A stretch of DNA of 36,854 nt from a bacterium (GTDB lineage: Bacteria > Lindowbacteria > 2-12-FULL-62-27). Under the pieces are notes generated by a model. It was not told the DNA's origin. It saw nothing but the letters and a program-made list of their open reading frames with translations, and did no database searches. The DNA is taken from contig JACQOF010000133.1 in NCBI GenBank assembly GCA_016202645.1, positions 1 through 36,854 of the forward strand. Direction: 5' to 3'. Position numbers and translations under genes: made by a program. Positions 1 to 12,000 of this stretch are shown here, piece by piece; within the stretch, counting starts at the first letter, position 1, and each line of letters starts with the position of its first letter.

Positions 1-3000
1 GATCTGAAAAACATCGTTTGAAGTATCGTTTACCGCCGCGTCCGACGTGTCGCTCACGCGGACTTTGGCCTGCGTCGTGCTCACGTTCGGCACGGTCCAC
101 GAGTACACGCCGGTATTGACAACCGAAGGCGTGATGACCGACCACGTCACGCCCGAGTCAGTTGAATAATCGAGCCGCGACGCCGAGATCGTGCCGGTGG
201 AAAGCCACGTTATGCTGAACGGACCCGGCGACTGGATGGAATCGCCGCCGTTGGGGCTTGTGAGGGTGAACCCGCCCCGGATCGTGAAATTCGCGTTGGA
301 GGTGTCGAAAATGGCGGCGTCCAGAACGTCCGTTATGCGGATGCGGACGCCCGAGCCGATCGAGTCGGCCACATTCCAGGCGTAACTGCCCGTGTTGGAG
401 ACGGACGGCGTGATCACGTTCGGGAAGGTCGCGCCGCTGTCGGTCGAAAACTCGATCTTGACGTTCGCGACCGTTCCCACCGTCGACCACGCGAGGGTCT
501 GGGTGTCGCCCACGGTCCAGACCTGGCCGCCGTTCGGCGCCGACAAAGTGAAACTCGACGGCTGGGCGGTCTGGGAGGTCGTATCTGTAAAGAAAGACTC
601 ATTCACCGACGCCGCGGCGTCGCGCGACGTCAGGCGGTAATAGTACACCGAGTTCGCGACAACCTGCGTGTCGATCCACATGGTGTCGCCCGCGCCGGCC
701 GTCCAGACAAGGGCGTTCGCCCAATGCGTCGTGTCGGGCGTGTCCTTGAGGCGATAAACCTTCACCCCCGCGAACCCCACCGCGCCGCCGTTGGCTTCCT
801 CAAGGGTCGTAGGGTTCTGCCACGCCACCACGATCTGCCCGGGTGTGCTCGTGTCGAGCGTCACGGTGTCGGGCTTCGCGGGCGCGGTGGTGTCGGCGCC
901 CGCGGCGGTGTCGACCTGCCCCAGCCGGAACGGTTGCCAGATGATCGAGTCGCCGTTCGACGCCTGAAAGATCATCTTCTTGATCCGGTCCGTGTCGGTC
1001 GAGTTCCACCAGTTGCGGGTGAAGGTGAATTTGCTGGCCGCGTCGGATGAGCCGTTATAGACCCCGCTGTCGGGATTCGTCCCGGACGTCTTGATGTCGT
1101 TCTTGACAACCGTGTCGGAGGATGGCGCGCCATCGATGTAAATCTGGTACTCCGTGTTGTTCCTCACGTCATTTTGGACAACCGTGTTGTTCGAACTCGA
1201 AGACAGCCAGATACCGTCGAACGAATTCGAACTGACCGTGTTGCTCGTCACCGTGTTGTTCGAACTCGTATCCAGAATGATGCCGAGCGAATTCGAACTG
1301 GCCGTGTTGCTCGTCACCGTGTTGTTCGAACTCCCATACAGATAGATGCCGTAGTCCAAATTCGAAGTGACCGTGTTGCTCGTCACCGTGTTGTTCGAAC
1401 TCGAATCCAGATAGATGCCGTAGTCCGAATTCGAACTGGCCGTGTTGCTCGTCACCGTGTTGTTGTTCGAATTCGAATACAGAGCGATGCCGAAGGTCGA
1501 ATTCAAACTGGCCGTGTTACTCGTCACCGTATTGTTGTTCGAATTCGAAGACAGATAGATGCCCGCCGACAAATTCGAACTGGCCGTGTTGCTCGTCACC
1601 GTGTTGTTCGAACTCGAAGACAGACGGATGCCGTACGCATTCGAACTGGGCGTGTTGCTCGTCACCGTGTTATTCGTCACCGTGTTGTTCGAACTCGTAT
1701 CCAGATAGATGCTGGAGTTCGTATTCGAACTGGCCGTGTTGTTTTTGATGGTGTTGGTGTCGGAATTGACGCGCACGTATATCCCGTAGTGGCCGTTGGA
1801 ACTGACGCTGTCGCTTTCGATCGTCGAGTTGTCGACGTTGTAGAAATGGATCCCGTCATACGCCCCCGTCACGCCGAGGTTTTTGATCGTCAGGCCCGTC
1901 TGCGTGTCGGCGTAGATGCCGTACAGACCAACCGTCGTCTTCGCGCCCGGCGGGTCAATCACGGTCGCGACTGAGTCCTTGCCGATGAGACTGACGTAGT
2001 CGGTGTCGATGACGACGGTTTCGGAGTAGAGTCCGGCGTCGACGTAGATCGTATCGCCAGCCTTGACCTGCGACACAGCCTTGGTGATCGTCCGGTACGG
2101 GTTCTGTGCCGTCCCGTTGCCCGTTACATCGTTACCCGTTGCCGACGTAAACGAATCCCCGGCTGTGCCTGCGTCGTTCACGTACCAGACGCCGCTCACG
2201 TTCGCCGCCAGCGCGGGCGCGGCCCACTTGGTGTCGGTGAAAAACGACTCGTTCAAAAGCACCGCGCCGTCCTTCGACGTGAGGCGGTAATAGTACGTCA
2301 CCGCCAGCGACACGTTCGTGTCGGTCCAGGTGGTGTCGGTCGATGCCGTCTGCTTGACGAGGTTGGCCGAATTGGCCCAGTTGTTTGTGTCGGGCTGGGT
2401 CGACCGCCAGATGTTGACGCCGGAAAATCCGACCGCACCGCCGTTGGTCTCCTCGTTGATGGTCGGAATCACCCACGTGAGCATGATCGCGGACGCAACA
2501 CTCGTGGTGTCCAGCGTCACCGACGCCGGCAGGCCCGGCGCGGTCGTGTCGGCGCCCGATGCCGTGTCGACGGCGCCAAGGCGGTAGGGGCTGAAGGTGA
2601 TGGTATCAGCGCCGGGACCCCGGAATCGGCCGCGGATGGAGGATTCGTCGGTTGTGCCCCAGAAGTTCCGCGCGGCGTCTACGGACGACGTGGTGTTGTT
2701 GAAGGCGCCGCTGTCGGGGAAGACCGTCCCCGCGGGAAACTGATTTTTCGTGATGACGTTGCCGGCGGAATTGCCGTCGACGTAGATCGCGTATCCCGCG
2801 ACGGAATCAAACGTGTTCTGAACGACGACGTTTCCATGCGAATTGAAGAGGTTCAGCGCGCGCCAGGGCAGGCCCGCGGTCTGGCCGTTGTCCTGGACGA
2901 CGTTTCGGGCGATGACGTTCGAGTCGGTGGTGTCGAGGGGGATGGCGATGTTGCTCTGTTTGACGAGGGTATTGCCGAGAACGCGGTTATTGAAAGCGTT

Positions 3001-6000
3001 GGTCTGATTAAGCCAGATGCCGTACGTGCCGCCCGTGAGGTGGTTGGCTTCGACGAGATTGTTCTGCGCGGGCGCGGAAACGATGATGTTCGCGCCGACG
3101 TTGTCGACGAACCGGTTCTGGCGCAGCGTGTTGCCGTGGCCCGACACGAGAAGGGCGTATACGGACCCGCCGCCGGTCGAATTTCGCGCGAAATCGCATT
3201 TCTCGACCGTGTTCGAGTCGCTCCCAGTGGTCAGGTGGACTCCGCCAACCGTCGAATTGGAGAAACTGTCCCCGGAAATCGTCGCGAAGTCGACATTGTC
3301 GAAAAGGATCCCGTAGTTGGTGCTTCGGACCCCGAGGGTCTTGATCAGAAGGCCCGTCCGGGCGCTCGCGTATATCCCGGTGTCATTCCCGGGAGGATCG
3401 ATCACCGTGGCGTTCGAGTCGACGCCGATGAGGCTGATCTGGTCCGCGGCGATGACGACCGCCTCGGCGTAGAGCCCCGCGTCCAGCCAGACGGTGTCCC
3501 CCGCCGTCGCCAGGGTCATGGCCTTGGCGACCGTCCCGAACGGAGATTGAGGAGTGCCAAGGCCCGTAACGTCCGAACCGGCCGCGTAGGTGTAGCTGTC
3601 CCCGGCCGTCGAAGCGTCGTTCACGTACCAGTTCACCCGCGACTGCGCCTGCGCGGAATCGGACGGCTGGCTGTCCGAGAAAAACGACTCGTTCTCGAAC
3701 GGAGTCGCCGCGTCGAAGGCGGTCACGCGGTAAAAATAGTTCACGCCGAGCTCCACGTCCGTGTCCTGATACCGGATCCCCGTTGTCTGACCCGCCTTCA
3801 CCCACGACGACGTGTCCTTGGTCTTGCTCCGGTACACGCGGTAACCGGACAGGCCGACCGCGCCGCCGTTCGATTCCTCCAGCGCCGTCACCGCGCTCCA
3901 CTCCAAAATCACGCTCGTATCCGACGGCGTGCCGATGATGGCAATGGTATCCGGCGCTTTCGGCGCGGTCGTGTCGGCGCCGGCGGCGGTGTCGACCAGG
4001 GCAAGCCGGTAGGGCGACCAGGCGTTTGCGGTGTCGCTGATTTTGGCCGCGACCGTCACCGAGTCCGCGGACCCGAACCAGTTGCGGGTGAGGAGACTCT
4101 GGGCGAGGCCGCCGGGGTTGGCAAGACCCGTGGTCGAGTTGCCGGCGAGATTGTTTTTCGTGACTGTATTGTTTTTGGACGAAGACGAGAGTTTCACCCC
4201 GTCGGCGTTGCCGGAACACTCGTTCAGGGCGACCGTGTTGGTGTCGGAACTGTCGATCTGAACACCGCCCTGGGTGTTTGACGCGCAGACATTCCTCGAT
4301 ATGACGTTGGCGTTCGCTCCCACGGCGAGGTTGATCCCCCGGGTGTTGGAACTGGCGGTGTTTCCGCTCACGGCGTTGTTCGACGCGTTGGACAGATGGA
4401 TGCCGTAGGTATTCGATTTGGTCGTGTTGCCCGTCACCGTGTTTTGATTGCAGCCGACAATGCTCAAGCCGTTTCCGGTATTGGATGTGGCTGTGTTGTT
4501 CGACAGCGTGATGTTCGAGCCGGAATTAATATAGAAGCCGTCAAACGAATTGAAGCCGAGCGTGCTGTTTTTCACGGTATTCGTGTCTGAACCCCCGGTG
4601 AAATAAATCCCGTTGTCGCCGTTGGAACAGATGCTGTCCCCGTCGAGCGTGGAATTGTCGACGTTGCTCCACTGGATGCCCTCATACGCGCCGGTTATAC
4701 CGAGGTTCCGGATTCGAAGCTCGACCCGGTTGGTCGCGTAGATGCCGTAGAGGCCGCTAAGCGTCTTCGGCCCCGGCGGGTCGATCACGGTGGCGCCGGA
4801 ATCCTTGCCGATCAGCGTGATCTGGTCCTTGTCGATGTTGACCCCAGCGGTCTCGGTCGAATTGACGATGACGTACGAGTCGTACAGCCCCGCGTCGAGG
4901 AAGATCGTGTCGCCGGCGGTGGCGAAACGCATGGCGAGGGGGATCGACTTGAACGGCTTTTGCGCCGTGCCCTGTCCCGTCACGTCCGATCCGGCCGCAT
5001 ACGTGTACGAATCGCCAGCGGTGGCGGCGTCATTGACGTACCAGTTGACGCGGGAGGTAAAGGACGCTGAATCGGACGGCTGGGAGTCGGAGAAGAAACT
5101 TTCATTGTCGAGCGTGACCGTGTCAAAGGCCGTCACGCGGTAGTAATAGATCCGGCCCGGAACCACGTCAGTGTCCTGATACCGGATCCCCGTCTGCTTC
5201 GCGACTTTCACCCACGACGACGTGTCTTTGGTCTCGCTTCGGTAAATTCGGTACTGTGACAGGGCCACCGGGCCTCCGTTGGATTCCTCATTCGTCGTCA
5301 CCGCCGTCCACTCGACAATCATCGACGTGTCGCTTGGCGTCACAGCCACCGTGTCCGGGGCTTTCGGCGCGGTCGTGTCAGCCCCGGCGGTGGTGTCGAC
5401 CAAGCCCAGGCGGTGGGGCTGCCAGGCCGACACCGCGTCGCTGATTTTGCTCTTGATCGCCGCCGTGTCGGTTGATCCGAACCAGTTGCGGGACAGTGTC
5501 TGCGGGTTGCCGGACTGATTGTAGATGAAATTCACAGCGCTGCCCGTGATGTTGTTCTTCGATGCCGTGTTCAACGTGGACGCGGCCTCGAAGTGAATCC
5601 CCGTGTCGCCGCCGCTTACGTCGTTCTGCACGACCAGATTGAAGTCCGCGTCCTTGATCCACATCCCCTGCCAGGCGCTTGATCGGACGACGTTGTTTCG
5701 CACGATGTTGGTGTCGGCGTTTGTCGCCAGCACGATGCCCCGCTGGGAGTTTGAGGTCAGACTGTTGCTTGAAATGACGTTGTTGGAACTGCCATTCAGG
5801 TAGATGCCCTGACCGCCATTGGAATTGGCCGTGTTGTCGCTGATCGTGTTGTTGTTCGAAGGCGAAGCCAGCATGATTCCTTCGCTCAAATTCGAATTCA
5901 CCGTGTTGTTCGAAATCGTGTTGTTGGAACTCGCCGACAGCCGGATGCCATCTACCGTGTTCGATCCGGTTGTGTTGCCGTTCAGGGTGTTGCCAAAACT

Positions 6001-9000
6001 CGACTGAATCTGGATCCCGTAGACGCCATTGGAATTGGCCGTGTTGCTTGAGACGGTGTTCGTGTCGGCGTTCGTCGTGAGATAAATCCCGTTGCTCGAT
6101 GAGGCACTGTTGGCCGCGTTGCTCGACACGGTGTTATTCGAGCTGCCGTTCAATACAATATTGTCGTTGGTGTTCCCGATCGCCTGATTGGAACTTACCG
6201 TATTGTTGTTGGAACCGCTCAAAAGATAGATGCCATAAAGACCGTTGGCAGAAACGCTGTCGCCCGTGATCGTGGACAAATCGACGTTGTCGAACCGAAT
6301 TCCTTCGCTCGCCCCCGTCACGCCGAGGGATTTGATCGACAGCCCCGTCCGGCCCGTGGCGTAGATGCCGTAGAGACCGGTCGTGGCGATCGATCCCGGC
6401 GGGTCGATCACGGTGGCGTTGGAATCCTTGCCGATGAGGCTGATCGAGTCGGTGCCGATGACAACGGTTTCGGCGTACAGCCCCGCGTCGACCCAGACCG
6501 TATCTCCCGCCGTCGCCAGTTTCAGCGCCCTTGTGATCGTCGCAAACGGATTCGTCACCGTCCCCTGGCCCGTCACGTCGTTTCCGGCCAGATACGTGAA
6601 ACTGTCCCCCGTCGTCGACGCGTCATTCACGTACCAGTTCACCCGAGACTGCGCCTGCGCGGAATCGGACGGCTGGCTGTCCGAGAAAAACGACTCGTTC
6701 TCGAACGGAGTCGCCGCGTCGAATGCCGTCACGCGGTAAAAATAGTTCACGCCGAGCTCCACGTCCGTGTCCTGATACCGGATCCCCGTTGTCTGACCCG
6801 CCTTCACCCACGACGATGTGTCCTTGGTCTTGCTCCGGTACACGCGGTACCCGGAGAGGCCGCCCGCGCCGCCGTTCGATTCCTCCAGCGCCGTCACCGC
6901 GCTCCATTCCAGAATCACGCTCGTGTCGGACGGCGACCCGATCACCCCCACCGTGTCCGGCGCTTTCGGCGCGGTCGTGTCGGCGCCGGCGGCGGTGTCG
7001 ACGGCGCCGAGGCGGAAGGGCTGGAACTGGATCAATTTCCCCGTCGCCGTATCAAAAATCATTTTGTTGATTGCGATAGAATCGGTCGTGCCCCACCAAT
7101 TGCGCATAAAATATTGCGGATTGTTGGTGCTATTGAAAACCCCACTGTCGGGGTTAGAGGTGGATGGAATAATAACGTTCTTCATAAAGGTGTCGGATGG
7201 CGTGGTCCCGATTCCCTGCCGATAGATATAGATTTGGTATTCAGTATTAGAAACAAGTGTGTTTTGTACGAAAACATTATTTGAGCTCGACATGAGATCG
7301 ATTCCTGACGCCGTGCTGGATTTGACAATGTTGCTTGATATCAAGTTGTTGTTCGAGCTGGCAGACAAAGCAATGCCTCGATTATTTGAAAGGGTGGTGT
7401 TGTTGAGCAACTGATTGGTGGAAGATTGCGAAAGCAGGATCCCGTAGTTATTTGAATTGGTGGTGTTGTCGCGGACTGTGTTGTTGTCCGAAAATCCGTT
7501 GAGTTCGATGCCTTCCGTATTGGAGTTGGAAGTGTTCCCGCTCACGGTACAGTTCAAACTCCCTTGCAAAAACATCCCGTAATAACCGTTTAAATTGGTT
7601 ATGTTGTTGCTGATGGTGTTATTATCCGAACCGGTCAAGAGATAAATTCCATATTGACCCGTGGCGCTGGCACTGTCAGACGTAATGGTGGATTGATCGA
7701 CGTTGTTAAACCGAATTCCGACATAGGCACCGGTCACTCCGAGGTTTTTGATCAACAACCCCGTCCGGCCCGTGGCGTAGACGCCGTACAGAGTCGTTAT
7801 CGAATTCGCCCCCGGCGGATCGATCACGGTGGCGTTGGAATCCTTGCCGATGAGGCTGATCGAGTCGGCGTTGATGACAACCGTTTCGGCAAACAAGCCG
7901 GCGTCGACGAATACGGTGTCGCCCACTGTGACCAGAGACAACGCCTTCGTGATCGTCGCAAACGGCTTTTGCGCCGTGCCTTGGCCCGTCACATCCGATC
8001 CGGCCGCGGACGTGTACGAGTCGCCGGCCGTGGAGGCGTCATTGACGTACCAGTTGACGCGGGACGTGAACGCGGCGGAGTCGGAGGGCTGGGAGTCGCT
8101 GAAGTAGCTTTCGTTCTCGAACGCGGCGGCGTCGAAGGCGGTGACGCGATAATGATATGGAGTGCCGAGCGCGACATCGGTGTCCTGATATCGAGTGATG
8201 CCGGATGCCAGTTGCTGGATGCGGGTCCAAGACGAGGTGTCCTTCACGGTACTGCGGTACACCCGGTACCCCGACAGCCCCACCGCGCCGCCGTTGGATT
8301 CCTCCAGCGCCGTCACCGCGCTCCACTCGATGATGATCGACGTGTCGGATGGCGCGCCGATGACCGCGACGGTATCCGGGGCTTTGGGCGCGGTCGTGTC
8401 GGCGCCTCCCGCGGTGTCGACGAGGCCGAGCCGATAAGGTTGGAATTTGATTTTTAGATCCGGCGCCGTGTCAAAAATCATCTTTTTGATCGTGGTCGAG
8501 TCGGTTGTTCCCCACCAGTTGCGCTCGAACCCAAACAATTCGTTCGTGTTGTTAAAAACGCCGCTGTCCGGGTTGGAGGACGAGGGAGAAATGACGTTCT
8601 TGGAGAACGAATCATTTGTCGAGGCGCCGCCTGTCGGGTCGTATGTCAAATAAATTTGGTACTGCGTATTGGCGGAAAACTGATTTTGAACAAGGATGTT
8701 GCTCTGAGACCGTTGGAATTGAATCCCACGCACATTTCCGGATGAGAGATTTCCCACAAACGTGTTCGTATCTGATGTTCGGAGGTAAAAGCCGTCACCG
8801 GTGTTGGAAATGGCTTGATTGCTCTTGAACATTACGAAGTTTGCGTTCTGAAGCGAAAACCCTGTGGTGTTGGTTTGCGCCAAATTTCCGGAATACGTGC
8901 TGTTGGAATTCTGGACAGAATATCCCGTGGAGGCGCCCTTGACGACGTTGTTGGTCACGGCATGCCCATTTCCACCGGATATGTAAATGCCGTAGGTTGG

Positions 9001-12000
9001 ATTATTAACAGCGGCGCATCCGTCAATCACCGCCGTGTCGGAAGAATTGTAGATGAAAATTCCCCCGTCGGAATTAGAACTAAAACTGTCACCCTTGGCC
9101 GTGATCTGGTCGACATTATTTAAAAAGAGTCCATAGTTTCCGCCGATGCAGGCCAAATTTTTAACGACCAAGCCTGTCTGATTTGTCGCGTATATGCCAT
9201 AGGGCCCTTCCAACGCCGCACCGGTAGAACCCGGGGGATCGATGATGGTTGTGGTGGAGTCAACGCCGATCAGCGAAATGTTGTCCTTGTCGACTCGAAC
9301 GCCCGCCGTATCGCTTGACGTGGAGATGACATACGAATCAAAAATACCGGCGTCGAGCCAGATCGTGTCTCCGGCGGTGGTGAACCGCATGGCGAGGGGG
9401 ATCGACTTGAAGGGCTTCTGCGCCGTGCCCTGCCCTGTCACGTCCGATCCGGCCGCGTACGTGTACGAGTCGCCCGACGTGCTCGCGTCATTGACGTACC
9501 AGTTGACGCGGCTGGTGAACGCGGCGGAGTCGGAGGGCTGGGAGTCGCTGTAGAAGCTCTCGTTCGGAAATGCCGCGGCGTCGAAGGCCGTCACGCGGTA
9601 GTAGTACACGCGGCCCGGAACCGCGTCCGTATCCTGATACCGGATGCCGGTCTGCTGGGCGACTTTGACCCACGACGACGTGTCTTTCGTTTCAGCGCGA
9701 TAAATCCGGTATCCCGAAACCGCCGGTGCGCCGCCGACGCTCTCCTCGTTCACCGTCACCGCGCTCCACTCGAGAATGACGCTCGTGTCCGACGGCGCGC
9801 CGATGACGCCCACCGTATCGGGCGCTTTCGGGGCTGTCGTGTCGGCGCCCGCCGTCGTGTCAACGACGCCTATTCTATATGGAGAGAAGGCCGACGCCGT
9901 GTCGCTGATTTTGGCCTTGACTGTCACCGAATCGGCCGAGCCGTACCAGTTGCGGGTGATGGTCTGGGCGATGCCGGCCGAGTTATACACCGAATTGACG
10001 GCGGAGCCGGTGATATTGTTTTTGGAGACGATGTTGTTGGCGGAAGATCCCTCGATTCGGACGCCGGTGTCGCCGCCGGTGATTTCGTTCTGATAAACCA
10101 AGTTCGTATCGGAACTCTGGATCAGGATCCCCTGCTCCGCGCTCGACGCGATGACGTTATTGCGGATGGTACTGCTGAACGCCGACGAGAAGCCGATGCC
10201 GGTCGGATTGGCGGTCAGCGTGTTGTTGAAAATGTCGAAGTTGGCGGTTTGGGTTACTGAGCTAAGAAAAATCCCGTACGTCGAGTTTGAACTGGCCGTG
10301 TTGTTCTTGACGATATTCTTTGAAGCGTTCGTACTGAACCGGATGCCGATACTCAAATTGGAATTGGCGATGTTGTTGTCGACGGTATTGTTGGCGCTGC
10401 TCTGAATGTCGATCCCCCGCTGCGAATTGTTGCTGGTGGTGTTATTTTTCACCGTATTGCTGTCGGACCCGGACGTGAAGAGGATGCCGGCGTTCCCGTT
10501 GGAGCCGACGCTGTCGCCCGAAATGGTGGAGAGGTCGACGTTGTTGAAATTAATGCCGTTATAGGCGCCGGTCACACCCAGGTTTTTGATGGTCAATCCC
10601 GTCCGTCCGGACGCATAAATGCCGTTGAGATCGGGCTGTGTTTTAGGCCCCACCGGATCAATCACCGTCGCGCCGGAGTCCTTGCCGATCAGCGTCAAAT
10701 TGTCCGTATCCAGATTTACGGCGGCGGTTTCCGTCGTGGAAATCATCTCCCACGTGTCGGAGCCGAACGTCCCGGCGTCCAGCCAGATCGTGTCGCCGGC
10801 GGTCACGTACTGCATCGTTTTGGCCAGAGACGCAAACGGCTTGCCGACGGTGCCTTCGCCCGTCACATCCGATCCCGCCGCGGTGGTGAAACTGTCGCCC
10901 GAGGTCGACGCGTCGTTCACGTAAAAATTCATCCGGCCAACCCACGCCTGGCCCGAGGGCTGGCTGTCCGAGAAGAACGACTCGTTATCGAGGGTCGCCG
11001 CGTCGAAGGCCGTCACGCGGTAGTAATACACGCGTCCCGGGACGACATCCGTGTCCTGGAACCGGGTGATGCTGGATGCCAGTTGCTGGATGCTCGTCCA
11101 GGACGAGGTGTCCTTCACGGTACTGCGGTACACCCGGTAGCCCGACACCCCGACAGCGCCGCCGTTGGACTCCTCCAGCGCCGTCACCGCGGACCACTCC
11201 AGCACCACCGTCGAATCCGATGTCGTACTCACCACCGCCACCGTGTCCGGGGCTTTCGGCGCGGTGGTGTCGGCGCCGGCGGCTGTGTCGCTCACGCCGA
11301 GGCGATACGGCGACCAGGCCGACGCAGTGTCGTTGATTTTATTTTTGATCGCCGACGAGTCGGTCGACCCCCACCAGTTGCGGCTGAGGGTCTGGGCGAC
11401 GGCGACGAGGCTGGACCAATTGCTGGAGGTATTGCCGGTGATGTTGTTTTTGGCGAACGTATTGGCGACGGATGCGTCATAGATGCGGACGCCGGTGTCG
11501 TTGGCGGAAATCTCGTTCTGTGTGAACGCATTGCCGGATCCGAGGTTAAAATCTATGCCATTCAGAGCATTCGACCGGATTGTATTGTTCGAGATGACAT
11601 TGTTGTTGCTGGATGCCAGAAAGATGCCGTGGTTGTTCGAATTGACCGTGTTGCCGCTCACCCCGCAAGCCGACGTCTGTTCGAAGTAAATGCCGTACTG
11701 GCCGTTGGCATTGGCCGAGTTGTTCTTGATCGTGATATTGCTGCTCACATAGGCATAAACGCCGTATGACGAATTGGAATTTATGAAATTGTCCGACAGC
11801 GTGTTCGTGTCGCAACTGTTCAAAAGATACGCGCCGACACTGCCGTTATTGCTCAGACTGTCGCCCGAAATGGCCGACGCATCCACATTTTCAAAAAAGA
11901 TCCCGTAATACGCGCCCGTCACCGCCAGGTTTTTGATGAGAAGCCCCGTTACGGTGTCCGCATGGATGCCGTAATAGCCCGGCCGTCGCGTTCGATCCCG

